Source: Prinsepia uniflora
Taxonomy: Eukaryota; Streptophyta; Magnoliopsida; Rosales; Rosaceae
Direction: 5' to 3'
Assembly: GCA_032719365.1 (NCBI GenBank)
Contig: CM064862.1
Coordinates: 87,470,503-87,534,502 of the forward strand
Length of the DNA: 64,000 nucleotides
Shown piece after piece: positions 12,761 to 24,214 of this stretch; the stretch's first letter is position 1; each line of letters begins with the position of its first letter. Below the pieces are notes generated by a model. That model did no database searches and was not told where the DNA came from. It saw only the letters and a program-made list of their open reading frames with translations. Both the position numbers and the translations under genes were made by a program.

Positions 12761-12777
12761 AAAAATGATTTTCAATT

Positions 12778-12795
12778 TCCCCGGCAACGGCGCCA
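12778..12795 (-). other. Primer-binding site, TGGCGCCGTTGCCGGGGA
   Basis: The minus-strand motif begins 5 nt inside the 5' LTR (LTR edge at 12801). This sequence is a known PBS type of Tat/Ogre-like plant gypsy elements, read there as tRNA complementarity. It fixes the element's orientation as minus. Confidence 0.82.
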
Positions 12796-12800
12796 AATAT

Positions 12801-14056
12801 TGATAACGCTCAAACTACACATTAAATTAAACACGTAATTTGAGTATTATACAATTTAAACCTTTCTTGTGTAGTTATAGTATTGGTAAATAGGGATCGT
12901 TCTTAACCGGGGAAATTAGGGAACATTAATAATATGTTAGTTAAAAAGAATAATGAATAATCAAAGAATAATGAATTAAATAATTAAATAATAAATTAAT
13001 TAAAGAATAAATGAATTAAAGAATAAAAGAATTAATGAATTATTGAAATAAAGAATAAAAGAATAAAAGAATAAAGAATAAAAGAATAAAGAATTAAATG
13101 GGGGGTTTGAAAAGATTGTAATCATAAAATAAAGAAAACAAGTAAAAAACAATTAAGAACTTAATTCTACTTCTACTTTAACTTTTGTGCAAGTGAATTT
13201 TCTTCAAACACATATTTTTACCAACACTCTAACATTATGCTCATATTGAACCAATCACGAAATCCTACCTTATTCATCTCAAATACATGCATACATTTTT
13301 CAATATTATAAATGCACCGAACAACGGTCATAAACACTTATAATACGATTCACCTTACGTTATTAATTTCAATGTGTGTCAAACATTTAAATCTCTTCAA
13401 CCTTATTTTAAGTGCACCGAACAGCGGTCATAAACACTTAGCACTAAATTGAAGGTTAAGCACTAAAACATATGAATTATATGAAATTCAAAAAGTAAAA
13501 CACATGGAGATTGTATTCACATTTACAAATTTTTGAAAGAAAATACCAACACATATATTGAATTATAAGTAAACCGAAACAATAACAAAAATTTAAGTAA
13601 AGGGAAGAAAGTTACACTTTCGGAATCCAAGAACAGCTTGTGATTCCGAAAGTGGATGGAAACAATGGAATGTTATTCATAATGAACACCGAACAGCGGT
13701 TAGAACCTTATGAAGATGGAGGATAAAACATAAGAATGCAAACTTAAATTCTAGAATTATTTCGAAAATACTTTGCCTAGGTATTTCTTAAGGAAAACAT
13801 AAAAATGTGTTTAAGAGATCTCAAAAAAAAAAATCACAAGAACAAAGTACAGAAGAAATGAAATTAAGAAATAACATAAATTAAGAACAAGAATTAAAAG
13901 AAAACTAATTAAATAAAAAATCTACAACAAGTTAAAATGGTCCCCAAAAATAAAGAACAAAAAGAAAGAAGATGAACTAAAAGAAGAGAAGAATTAGAGA
14001 GAAATATTAGAACCTAGCTACTAAAAAGAGAAATAAAATGGGACAAAATTGGGACA
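12801..14056 (-). repeat. 5' LTR, truncated (1.26 kb of ~2.0 kb)
   Basis: Matches 7019-8261 almost base for base, with a few small differences, then stops abruptly at GGGACA and passes straight into SLOW GREEN 1-like coding sequence. The missing ~750 bp includes the LTR's TATA box and outer terminus, so this copy has lost its own promoter. Confidence 0.82.
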
Positions 14057-14470
14057 AAATTCGCCCATTTCGCTGAGCACCTTCACCATCATGAACTTCC
14101 ACTCGATGGCTGTGGGCCACGCCGACACCAGTCGTTGCAGAATCTTCAGTGCCTCGTCGTCCTCGTCGTTTTCGAGCTTTTATTGCATTAGCGATTTCAA
14201 GGCTTCGATGGCTTCCGAATTCGACTCCAGTAGGTTGGACAAGGGCGACGACGATTGGTTCTCCTCATCTGCGACCTGGGTTTGAGCTTCTTCCGTCAAA
14301 TGTAGTCGATGGCTCGGCTCTGGCCAGCAAATTTGACGACTTCGTGAACATGATGGCTGCGACGCCAATAAAAATTACCGCTTTGGCATAGTGCTTGAGA
14401 GTTTGGATAATCGGGTTTGAGTTGGTGTCTTGGTTTTTGGATTGGAATTTTGTAGAATCCAAATTTCAAT
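14057..14470 (-). pseudogene. SLOW GREEN 1-like TPR protein relic, N-terminal part
   Basis: The minus strand reads (from about 14400) an alanine-rich hydrophobic segment, YAKAVIFIGVAAIMF, a frameshift around 14290, then SNSEAIEALKSLMQ, a TAA at 14180-14182 where a Gln codon (CAA) is expected, then KLENDEDDEALKILQRLVSAWPTAIEWKFMMVKVLSEMGE. These are the N-terminal TPR features of SLOW GREEN 1. Coding sequence stops at the LTR border (14056). The continuation at 7018 resumes about 35 codons later by recalled family alignment. No introns are seen across the retained parts, so it may be a retroposed copy; that point is uncertain. Confidence 0.72.
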
Positions 14471-14548
14471 TTCAACTAGATGAAGAGAAATGGTCGAGGA
14501 TTAGGATTGGATTTTTGGATTGGGATTAGTTTCCAGATAGGGGATTTG

Positions 14549-14855
14549 TGTAAGACCTGTGTCCTAGAGGGAACGGTGAACGATCCCACATTCCTGCGAG
14601 TGGAATGCTGGTGTGCTTTAAAGGTGTAGGCACACGCCTATCTAGCACGAGGCATTTTGGGAGCTCAGTGGCTTTGGGTTCGGTTAGAACTCCAAAGTTA
14701 AGCGAGTTGAGGTTGGTGCAATTCCATGATGGGTGACCCTCTGGGAAGTTGCGTCGTGAGCTCCCGAAAATAAAACCGTGAGGGCAAGGGTAAGGAGGCC
14801 CAAAGCGGACAATATCGTGCTAGATGAGTCGGGTTCTAACCGAGAAGGGTTGGGT
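14549..14855 (+). mobile_element. Cassandra-type solo LTR with 5S rRNA-like core
   Basis: Begins TGTAAGACC and contains a 5S rRNA-like stretch at about 14690-14755: AGAACTCCAAAGTTAAGCG (5S has AGAACTCCGAAGTTAAGCG), later GATGGGTGACCCTCTGGGAAGT. These match the A-box/C-box part of plant 5S RNA. The last few bases (expected CCTGACA) are missing, and the sequence abuts the TGTAACGACCC LTR at 14856. No partner LTR is nearby. Similar LTRs occur at 38786-39452 and 46424-47160. Confidence 0.82.
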
Positions 14856-17075
14856 TGTAACGACCCGTCCCGAATTATCTGGATTAATTAAGACTTAATG
14901 ACGGATTAGCGAGACTAATTGGGGATTAGATGAGGATTAATGGACATTTAGGGCAAAATGACGATTTTGCCCCTAAAATGGGCAAAACGTTGACTTTTCG
15001 TTCAGGCGGTCAAATGGACTTTGGCCGATGACTATGACGTAGTTCGGGACATCACGAGTTCATAGACACGTGGCACATTTGTAATGAAGGATTAGCGAGA
15101 CTAATCGGGGATTAGACGAGGATTAACGGACGTTTAGGGCGAAATGAAGATTTTGCCCCTAGAATGGGCAAAATGTTGACTTTTCGTTCAGGCGGTCAAA
15201 TGGACTTTGGCCAAAGACTGTGACATAGTTCGGGACGTCACGAGTTTATAGACACGTGGCATGTTTAATTCCGACATTCGCGAAAGAATTTAGGACGATC
15301 AGAATTTCGGGGGCATTTTGGCCATTTGGTTGAATAGGAGCAAACAGTTGACTTTTGACCCGGGAGGTCAAATGGCCAAAGGCCGATGACTGTTACATAG
15401 ATCAGGATAATACGAATCTATAGACAGGTAGCACGTCAAATTCGAACGTTCGACGAAGAAGTTACGGTTCACGGAAGTTCGAACGTACTATTGCACGTTT
15501 TATGAGACAAAAGCCTTTTTGGCATTTAGTGGACCCTAGATCTTTCTCAGACCCAATGGATGAATGACAAGTGTTATTCATCCATTCCCCATCATTTTTC
15601 CTTCATGCATACCCACCCCTTTCCTTCATCGATCATTTTCCCCATTTTCCCAACCAACCCGATCACCCTTCCACCCCAAATCCAAACCCTTCAACCCTAT
15701 GACCAAGATTGAGACCAAGAGGATGAACTGAGGAGTTGAGGAAGGTGGTGGCCGACCAAGGCAGCGCCGCCGTGAACGACGGAGGGCAACTCGAACCAAA
15801 GGTATCGGGTTTAACCGATTTTTCCCATTTTTCAATTTTAATCATTATGGCCTGTTTTTAATGATTATGATGGATTTATTGGGTTAGTAAGAGTGTAATA
15901 GGATGATAATGAGGTTAGAGGTTGAGGAACCCCTGGGGAAGTTTTGGAAAAACTGAACCGTGGAGGGAAGTTTGGACCGGTTGGGTTTTGTAGGTTTTAG
16001 AGGATTTGGTTCATAGGTTTAGGTTCCTAGGATCAAAAGAAGAAGAATAGAATCGATTAGGGAGGAAAAGGATCAAAATTGGACCGGGTAGGAGGCTGGA
16101 CCGGTCACACTGATCCAAGTTCCAGGGGAGAACCAAACCGGCTAGTCGGACCGGTTGGCTGGAGGACAAGGATGACCCTGTGCAGTGGAGCGTGAGGCCC
16201 ACACGCAGGGCCATGTTGAGGCTCGTGACGGCGCGTGGTGAAGTTTTTGGGGAAGCTTCCAACATGTGAAATCATCTATTTGATGTAACGAACATTTTGG
16301 GACTGGTTTCGAGTCGATCGAACATTGTCTCGATATAGTTCGGGCTGTTCGAAGATTTTGGAGCACGTTTATAAATAGTTAAAAATCCCGAAAAATTAAG
16401 GGGCTTTAGTGAGGGGTTAATTAAGTAGTTAGTAACCCTCTAAAGTGATTTGGATAGGTTTAGGAACCCTGGAGATGACGATTGACCCTAGAAGGCGTAC
16501 AGTGCGCGTATTGAGGCAGTAACGCGGACGGTCTGTGAGTGGACTTTCTTTCTGAAACCGATGCATGCATAAATGTTTTAATATATGTTTTGGGATGCCT
16601 TGAGTGCATTTTGTGTGTGTGTTTATGTATGGGCACGTACTTCAAGGTTTTCGATTTTATACGTGCATATACTCACTTACGCTTTCGGTTTTAATGAAAT
16701 GGTTTTTGAAAAGGTAAAATCGGGCATGAGACAAATTTGGATTTGGTTTTGACTCGGGCATGAGACCCTATTGATGACCTACGTGTATGAGTTTTGGTCG
16801 CGACGGGTGCTGTGTGCATGGCGACGGACGACGTGACACTTGCCTCTGGATTGAGATACGTTCCTTCCGGAGAGGTCACGATGCACGTCCCGTTGTTGAG
16901 CAGCCACTGGAGGCTCGACTTCGGAGTGCTGATGGTTTAGAGGATTGATCGATGACGTGTGCGCTATGGTCTCGAGATGGTCGTGACAGTGATGTGTTCA
17001 CGGCGACATACCAGGATTGAGAGCGGTTCGCATTCCACAATAATCCCGGGGGGATTGGGATGGGTCCTGTCAACA
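14856..17075 (+). repeat. LTR of a non-autonomous gypsy-like element (TGTAACGACCC family)
   Basis: Starts TGTAACGACCCGTCC and ends GGGTCCTGTCAACA, directly followed by TGGTATCAGAGC, the initiator-Met-type PBS. The first 500 bp hold a duplicated module (GATTAGCGAGACTAAT, and a GTTGACTTTTCGTTCAGGCG block twice at about 14990 and 15175). No protein gene is recognised; a 112-codon minus frame at 16876-17214 straddles the PBS and is spurious. Confidence 0.75.
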
Positions 17076-20000
17076 TGGTATCAGAGCAGGGTTGCTCTTT
17101 TTGTGCGCACAGGTCGAGGGTGTGATGTCTCTTTGGGCTGCAGTTCGTTATCAACCTGATAGATAGTTTTTGGGTTTTAATCGCGGATAGAGTATGTTTG
17201 GCCCGATACACCATGCGTTAATGTGATTCGACCCAAGTGGGGTTGATTGTGATTAACTAGTAATGTGGGACCGTCGGTTCGGTCATGTGATATTAGATTA
17301 TTGTGCAGTCGGGCACAGTTGGGTGCGAGGAACCTCATTTGAGTAATGGTCAAAAAAATGTGTGGACCCTAGTGGTGATTGCTAGTGTGAGGGACATTGG
17401 TACATCGGAGTTAGCCGATGACCTTAGTGGTGGAACCCACATTGAGTTGATGGTAGGTTTGGATTTGACGTCTATACGATGTCTAGACCGCGGGGTCGGT
17501 CAGGTTTTGGATTTTATATTACGGAGAGCTGTTGGGTTCAGTGGAACCATAGGGTGTGATTGTGGAACCCTAGTATTAAAAAGGTAAACCTTAATTGTGA
17601 CTGGTGGATGAGAACTAGTGCTGCGACGAACGGCTGAGGCCATGGATGACCATGTGGATGACTCTAGTGAGTCTAGTCGGAACGATGGGATTCGATCCAC
17701 GGGTACGGTTCTGAGATAAATTATGGAATCCCGAGTTAGACCGGGTATTCGGGTGATGTGAGGATACAGCTCTCGATAGCGATGACTGTTAGTCGGTGGT
17801 CGTGTGGAGATGACTGGCTATTGAGGGTATTTGGTGTGGTTACAATACTTGAGGATCAGGGGACATTCAGGGAACGTTCATTATCCTGATGTGAATTGTC
17901 AGAATGGTGGTACTCATAGTTGTGGGGTACGAGTAGAGGTTCGGATCGTCGTTTGGTATGAGCGGAGATCCAGGGTTGTCCGATTTGCACAGGGTGTGCA
18001 AGTATGGATGTTTGTAGGTTGGTACTTTTGTGCTGATGCTAGTATGGATGCATGTGTGCTGATACTAGTGTTGTTGATAGTGTGTTAGTGCTGGTACTAG
18101 CGCTAGTGCTGGTACTAGCGCTAGTGCTGGTACTAGCGCTGGTGCTAGTATCGGTGATTGTAGTGACGATGAGCCATGAGTTGGGGCGTGACTCCGTCAT
18201 GATGGACATATGTTCAGTATTTGAGACTTGGTAGTGGTTGAGTGATGAAATGGATGGGATGAGAACGGAGTGCTGAACCTGTAAAGGTTGGGATGTGCGA
18301 ACGAAACAATAATGGCTTGATTGCGGACACGTGGTTGTCCAAGTGAGTTGGGGATGCAGGGAGTCCAGTGGTTGGACTTGACATCTCATTGGGAGCATGT
18401 CTGTTTCCAACATGGTTGGAACCTTAGTTTCGAGGAGGGTTGTAATTGTGGGACGAGAGGAGTGCTCGTTTCCGCAATTGTGATGGGTATTCTGGAGTCA
18501 TTGGGGTTGACTTCTTATTTTCTGCCCTGGCAGACGTCGATTGTAGTTACCAGTACGTTGAGCGTGTATTGGTTGGTGGGCCCATGTGTGTTTTGGGGTC
18601 ATCATGAGGAGCTACGTGTTCGAAATTAGGTAAACAAGATTTCTCATTTCCTGCTTGGTAGCAGACGATGTCGAGTTACTTGGCGTGGTGAGTGCAGCGA
18701 GTTTTGTTTGCATCCACGTAGGATGAGTATTGGCGTCATCATTTTGGATCATCCTTGGTTTTTCCTGGGTGGGATGGCAAGGATCGATACGAGGTAATCA
18801 GTGAGAATCCGCAGTCTCGACGTGCCTCGTCGTTGACTGATCTGTTTAGTTGTGGAGGTTGGCTATTGAAAGTTGTGACAGTTCGCAAATTAAATGAGGG
18901 TGTAAGACCCTATGGTTTGGAATCGAGTAGTTAACTATGTGGATCCTAGGTGGAGCAGGATCCTGACGTTTATAGTCGTGGACGAAGTGTCAAATCTGGG
19001 TCGTGATCTTGATGATCCAGATAAGGGGAGAGTTTATCACTCTTACCTTGGTATGTGAGTCGTAAACGACGGGACTGAACTTCTTTTCGAAGTGGATCCA
19101 GTATGGTATATTACTCGAGTGAGTAGGTTTCCGACGTGGTCGGATTTTGTCAACCTTAGACGTGTGGAGGTTGGATTGGCTTCCCTATGAAGTCAATCGA
19201 ATGTATTGAACAGGTAACCGATAGGTTCGGTTTTGGTGTGTCATGGTAGACGTGAACGAGATTTCGGGTTTTGGAATCGAATTTCTGGGTGACGATTCTG
19301 GATTCGATTTTGGAACTTGAAAATGAATTTCTGGATTTGGGTACGGAATGATTATTCCAAATGCTAGCTTACGGAATAATGATTTCGGATTCGGATTTGG
19401 ACATGGATTAAAAATGTGATGTCTGGGTTTGGATTCGGGATTTCTTACGAAATTGCGGATTCGGATTTGGAATTGGAACTAGATGATGGGCAGAGTTTCA
19501 ATTTGTCTCATGCTGGATTGGGCAAATGGACTCCATTATAGGAACGTGTTTGGCTATGACCTAGGTGGTTGTAGTCTGGTCGATGGGTTATACCCGAGGT
19601 GTGTCGGTGAGCGTGTTGGTAGTCGGATTGGTTCCGATACCATTGGATTAGTCGAGGACCGAACATTACTATGCAATGGGTCATGGTATTTCCGATGAGT
19701 CTAATTACGCACGAGTCGGGTGAAATGTTGGTAAGTGTATAGTTGAGTCAAGTAAGTTGGTGGCTTGTGTAGCCACGAGTGAGTAGAGTGTCAGTTTTCG
19801 ACTGACAACTGCCAAGTGGTGACAGATTGTCGGGATGTGTCAACGTAGATGGTTGAGTGAGGTCTGATGACTCCCAGTGGGAGTAGATACCAGGATAGAT
19901 TGGGAAGTGAGAAAGGAACCGTCGAGTTGTTGCGTCAACGAAAGGGTAGACTTGACAAGTGGTGTCAATTTGAAACGGGTGGTTTCAGTCATTCGACGGG

Positions 20001-20236
20001 GTCTAATGTAGTCGATGCGACATAAATACTAGTGGTACGTTTGGTTGTAGACGAGTTTTGTCTAATTAGTTGGTGTACGAGCGTACACGCGTTGCGAGGT
20101 CGATTGTACCTTCCACAGGGTGTTTGTGGAATTAGGACAGTTAGAATTCCATGAATGAAACTATATAAAGAGGGAAGAACGTTGGAGATTAGATCGGTTG
20201 GAATTTCGAGGACGAAATTAATTAAGGAGGGAAGGT
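17076..20236 (+). mobile_element. Non-coding interior of the gypsy-like element, copy A
   Basis: Starts with PBS TGGTATCAGAGC at 17076-17087 and ends with a polypurine tract AAGGAGGGAAGG (about 20224-20235). No gag or pol motifs are present and frames are short. Stretches are shared, in reverse orientation, with 30000-32196 and 34330-37716: for example the block holding GAGATCCAGGGTTGTC-like sequence and the CAGTACTGGTGCTAG-type repeat at about 17900-18240. This is a large-retrotransposon-derivative type of element that must rely on another element's enzymes. Confidence 0.7.
18085..18150 (+). repeat. 18-bp tandem repeat (GCTGGTACTAGCGCTAGT)
   Basis: About 3.5 copies of an 18-bp unit, itself nearly palindromic (ACTAGCGCTAGT). 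It lies within the shared non-coding interior. Copies B and C hold only a weaker equivalent (CACCAGCACCAACACCAG near 30960), so the array has expanded in this copy. Confidence 0.75.
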
Positions 20237-21399
20237 TGTAACGACCCGTCCTGAATTCCAGGATTAAATTAGTGACTAATCTTGATTAGTGAGGTTGATC
20301 GGTGATTAGTAGGGCGAAATCGGACAAAATGTGCAAAATGACCGTTTTGCCCCTAGTCGTGGGCAAAATGTTGACTTTTTAATCGGGCGGTCAAATGGAC
20401 TTTGACCGATGACCGTGACGTAGTTCAGGACATCACGAGTTCATAAACAGGTGGCACGTTCGATTCCGACATTCGAGGAAAAGTTATGACGTTCGGAAGT
20501 CGAGGGGTATTTTGGTAATTTGATTAAAAAGGGGCCAAATGTTGACTTTTGACCCGGGAGGTCCAATGGACGAGGGCCAAGGACCGTTACGTAGAGCGAG
20601 TCGATACGAATCCCTACACAGGAGGCATGCCAAAATCGAAGTTTCGACGACGAAGTTATGGTCACGGGAACGAAATCTATTAACTGAACAAACCGGGATT
20701 TCGATTAAAATATTATTTTATTGTGAATAGTGATCGTTGATGGTGGATGCTTGGATGAGTGACAAGTGTCACCCATCCCTTGATTTGTGGCCAAGAATCT
20801 GCTCCATGTTTCCCTCCCAATATCATCATTCCTACATCATCATCACCATTAGCCTTAATTAATCACCATTATGCCTTCTCTGTGTTCTTCATTGAACCGT
20901 GAACAACCAAGAAAACAGAGCATGAGAGAAGTGAGCAAACAAGCTCTACAACCCCCCCTTGATCTTCATCCTTTGCTTATGACCCGTGAATGAAAGTTGG
21001 AGAGGATGTTGAGACGAACCCAATGGTGGCCACGGCAAGGACCGTCATGCACGGTGGCCGGAATTTCGGAAGGTAAACCGTGAGATTCAAATTTTGGGTT
21101 TTTGATTTTGATGGTGTTGATCGATTCTAAGCTTAGGATGATGTTCTTTGAGTTCTCACGAGCTTGTAGGTGCAATTTGGGACGGATTTGGACGTTGGAG
21201 GTGGTCGGAATGATGATTGGAAATTTGGCCGAAACTTTGAATGACCATAACTTAAAATCCAGGTACTTTTTGAATTTTTTGGGTTGATATTTGGAATCCT
21301 TGGCTCGAGTAGATGGATTTACATAGGTAGAACGTCCAATTTGGTTGAGAAACGAGTGAGATATCGAAGTTTGAAATTTGGAGCATCAATGGAGTTTTC

Positions 21400-21500
21400 C
21401 GGCGAGTTGACTCGGTCGCCGGCGAGTTGACTCATTGACCGACGAGTTGACTCGTTGACCGGCGAGTTAACTCGTTGACCGGCGAGTTAACTCGTTGATT
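21400..21500. repeat. 20-bp minisatellite with GAGTTGACTC/GAGTTAACTC palindromes
   Basis: About five units of GGCGAGTTGACTCGTTGACC with small changes; each contains an imperfect or perfect 10-bp palindrome (GAGTTAACTC). It lies inside the LTR at 20237-23324. Confidence 0.85.
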
Positions 21501-22144
21501 CTGACTCGTTGTCTTTTGACGTTGACTTACTGTTCATGATGACGTCAGTGTAGACTTTGCTGACGTCAGCGTTGACTTTTTAGTCAACGTTTGACTAAAA
21601 CTTTTACCCACGCGTGTGAGCATATTTTTAGGTGGAACCAGGACCATTTTAAAGGTTTCGACGATCCGGATCCAGTGGCGGTGGTTTTGGGTCGATCGGA
21701 GATTGTTAAGTTGGCCAAATCGAGGATTTTCACCTCGGGAAACGTGTACGAGACACGTTGACTTTTCCGGAAAAGTTTAGGGTTCTTAATATAGACTTGT
21801 ATAGGTTAGTAGTAACTTTTGGGGTATGATTTTGACAGGTCAGGATGACCCAGAGAGGTCGGATTAGCCCGAGAAGGCTTATGGCACGTGTATCGAGGCG
21901 CAACGTTTGGACGGTCTGTGAGTGGACTTTGGTTTTATAAATTCTATGCATGCTTAACTGTTTTATATTGATTATGATTGTGATTGTATGATGTTGATTT
22001 GGATATTGATAAATTATAAGGCTTCACATATTTCGAGGCGATTTACGTGCTTGCACGTAAATTGAGGTTTTTTCGGTTTTACACTAATTTTTCATGCTTA
22101 TGGTTTTGGTTATGATTTCATGAAATGGTTTTGAAATTGGAAAG

Positions 22145-22450
22145 ATGAACTCGGGCTTGAGGCCCAATTGTTTTGGAAACCTCGGACTTGGAGTCCATTT
22201 GAGTTACGTAAACGGGCTAGGGGCTCAGTTGTTACGAAATCGGGCTGAGACCCATTTGAGTTATATTATCGGGTCAGGGGCCCAGTTGGTTTACAAATTC
22301 GGGTCGTGGGCCCAGTGGTTCCTAAAATCGGGCATGAGTCCCAGTTGGGTTATAAATGTGGTTTCGGGTCTGGGACCCTACGTTTAATAAATGTGATTTC
22401 GGGTCTGGGACCCTATGTTTAATAAATGTGATTTCGGGTTTGGGATCCTA
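22145..22450. repeat. Degenerate tandem repeat, TCGGG..TGGGGCCCAGTTG type
   Basis: Roughly seven degenerate units of 35-45 bp, each with a CGGG(C/T)-TGAGGCCCA-like core, within the LTR. The last two units (around TTTAATAAATGTGATTTCGGG) are almost identical, implying recent duplication. The 80-codon open frame here is a by-product of the repeat. Confidence 0.65.
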
Positions 22451-23439
22451 AATGGAATTGTGATGTTTTATGGAGATTTCGGGCATGGCCCATTGATATG
22501 TTGTGAAATGATTTGATAAAACTTTTTTCCACATACCATCTTGATACGAGGATATATGATGGTCTCCTCTAGGTGTCTGGGACACTGGGGAAGTCACGGT
22601 GCATTGCATGCGAGGGGTCATTGTACGGAGCTATCAGACCGTATAGTGACTCAGGAGCAGGATTGCTATGATTGACGTCTGGGACGTCAGACATCTGTGA
22701 TGTCAGAGATATGGACCCAGAGAGACCCCGGGCAGCACGCGTTGCTTATTATACCGTGAGATATGACGTCTGGGACGTCAAGCATCTGGGACGCTAGGCA
22801 TCTTGGATCCCGGAGATGGTAATGTGGTAAATATAAACTAATGGATCTATAAACTGGTTTTTCGGTTGGAAATTATGTTTACGGATTTGGTCGGTGGCCC
22901 ACATAGTTTTGTATGTATGGATGTGGTATTCCACAGTTTTGGGCTGAGTTCCCACACCTGGTTTGAGTTAACGGTTTTTGGGCTAAGGCCCTAATGGCTT
23001 GGTTGAACAAACGTTTTGGTTACTGGTTTTCGTGGCATGCATATGTTTTTATTGGAGGGCATAAATGTCTTATAACTACGTTTAATAAACTTAATGATTT
23101 TCGTCCACTCACAGCTTTTATTGGTTTTAATGCCCTTTAGGTTGATTACGGATGCGACTGTAGTAGAGACTGGGACATCGCACACCTCCTCCATCGATCC
23201 TGGCGCACTCTGGAAGCCCCATTTGGGCAGTGACTTTTGGTTATCCCTTGTCTGACACCTCTTGTTGGACGGGAGCAGGGCACATTCCACGGTAATCCCG
23301 GGGGGATTGGGATGGGTCCTGTCACCATGTAGTGTGTTGTATGTCTGAGTGGATTGACGATGTACGAATCTGACTGCTTGTGAGTGATTGTGGCTGTAGA
23401 TACGTCTCAGTCAATAGGTGAGCTGAGTGTAGCATTGAA

Positions 23440-23645
23440 TGTTGAGCAACGAGTGCGCGGTAATGTGTTGAGCAGCGGGTACTCGGAGCAGCAGGTGCTC
23501 GGTAATGTGTTGAGTAGCGGGTGCTCGGAGCAACGGGTGCTCAATAATGTGTTGAGCAACAGGTGCTCGGTAATGTATTGAGCAACAGGTGCTCGGAGCA
23601 GTAGGTGCTCGATAATGTGTTGAGCAGCAGGTGCTCAATAATGTG
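23440..23645. repeat. Minisatellite GGTGCTCGGTAATGTGTTGAGCAGC
   Basis: About eight units mixing a 25-26-bp form (GGTGCTCGGTAATGTGTTGAGCA) with a shorter form (GGTGCTCGGAGCAGC). It lies just beyond the LTR end at 23324. Confidence 0.8.
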
Positions 23646-23649
23646 TGGA

Positions 23650-23915
23650 GTGTATGTATGAGTTCATGTATGTATGAATGTGCGAGGGCATGTATGTATG
23701 TCATGTATGAGTGACATGTATGTCGGTATGCGCGAGGGCATGTATGTGTGACATGTATGTATGTCATGTGTGAATGACATGTATGTCTAAATGCACGAGG
23801 GCATGTATGAGTGACATGTATGTCGGTATGCGCGAGGGCATGTATGTGTGACATGTATGCGTATATGCATGAGGGCATGTATGTGTGACATGTATATATG
23901 TCATGTATGAATGAC
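23650..23915. repeat. 37-bp minisatellite of ATGTATG / GCGAGGGCATGTATG
   Basis: Repeats of GACATGTATGTCGGTATGCG plus CGAGGGCATGTATGTGT, about 37 bp per unit in its longer form, with ATGTATG sub-repeats. The 155-codon minus frame over 23411-23878 (His/Thr/Cys repeats) is an artefact of these arrays. Confidence 0.8.
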
Positions 23916-24214
23916 AGAAGGGGTTGCTAAGTGGAAGGGGTACCTGGTTGTATTAAGAAGTATTAAGATGTATCAAGATGTATAGCTCGGTGCAAGTGGA
24001 GGAAGGTAGGTGGCAGACCCATGATCAAATGGATGTTGAGAAGACCCACCAGTCGGGCGTCGAGCAGGTCGAAGAAGAAGTCAACATAGGGGGCATGCCG
24101 ACCGACCGAGTGTTGTGAGTATGTCGGTCGACAATTGAGTTATCCGACAAGTCCTGGTTGTATTCAGGCGTGTTATGAGGTTTTCCTTGGTGCATGCTAA
24201 GTAACGCCTTGGGA

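Larger units (their letters stand above)
9032..12800 (-). other. Non-coding interior of the LTR element
   Basis: The PBS (12778-12795) lies at one end and a polypurine tract (complement at about 9032-9042) at the other. An internal purine-rich motif (minus GTGTGGGGGAG, near 10664) resembles the conserved tract of Tat/Ogre-like elements. The longest open frames are low-complexity, such as a 123-codon Phe/Tyr/Leu-rich minus frame at 12270-12641, and are artefacts of AT-rich repeats. No reverse transcriptase, integrase, protease or gag motif was found. Confidence 0.7.
7019..14056 (-). mobile_element. Non-autonomous LTR retroelement (Tat/Ogre-like PBS), minus strand
   Basis: Two long copies of the same LTR (7019-9031 and 12801-14056) flank a 3.8-kb interior. 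On the minus strand the LTR is TGATAA...TTATCA. The PBS TGGCGCCGTTGCCGGGGA lies 5 nt inside the LTR at 12778-12795, a motif typical of Tat/Ogre-group gypsy elements. A purine tract (GTGGGGGTATT on minus) abuts the other LTR at 9032. The interior has no gag or pol frame, so any movement needed enzymes in trans. The LTR on the 5' side has lost its outer ~0.75 kb, and no target duplication remains. The element sits inside the SLOW GREEN 1-like relic. Confidence 0.85.
20237..23324 (+). repeat. Second LTR of the gypsy-like family (3.1 kb)
   Basis: Starts TGTAACGACCCGTCC right after a polypurine tract and ends GGTCCTGTCA. Its 5' 350 bp and 3' 200 bp match the LTR at 14856, but the middle differs. 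This copy has a 20-bp minisatellite (21400-21500) and a GGGCCCAGTTG-type repeat block (22145-22450) absent from the other. The divergence and the lack of a matching target duplication suggest the two LTRs may not come from one insertion. Confidence 0.65.

Noticed and set aside
14690..14760. A true 5S rRNA gene
   Set aside because: Only parts of 5S are present, within TRIM LTRs with other sequence replacing the rest; not a functional rRNA gene.
17076..17087. Possible tRNA gene remnant at TGGTATCAGAGC
   Set aside because: Only the PBS 12-mer is present next to LTR ends; no cloverleaf can be formed.
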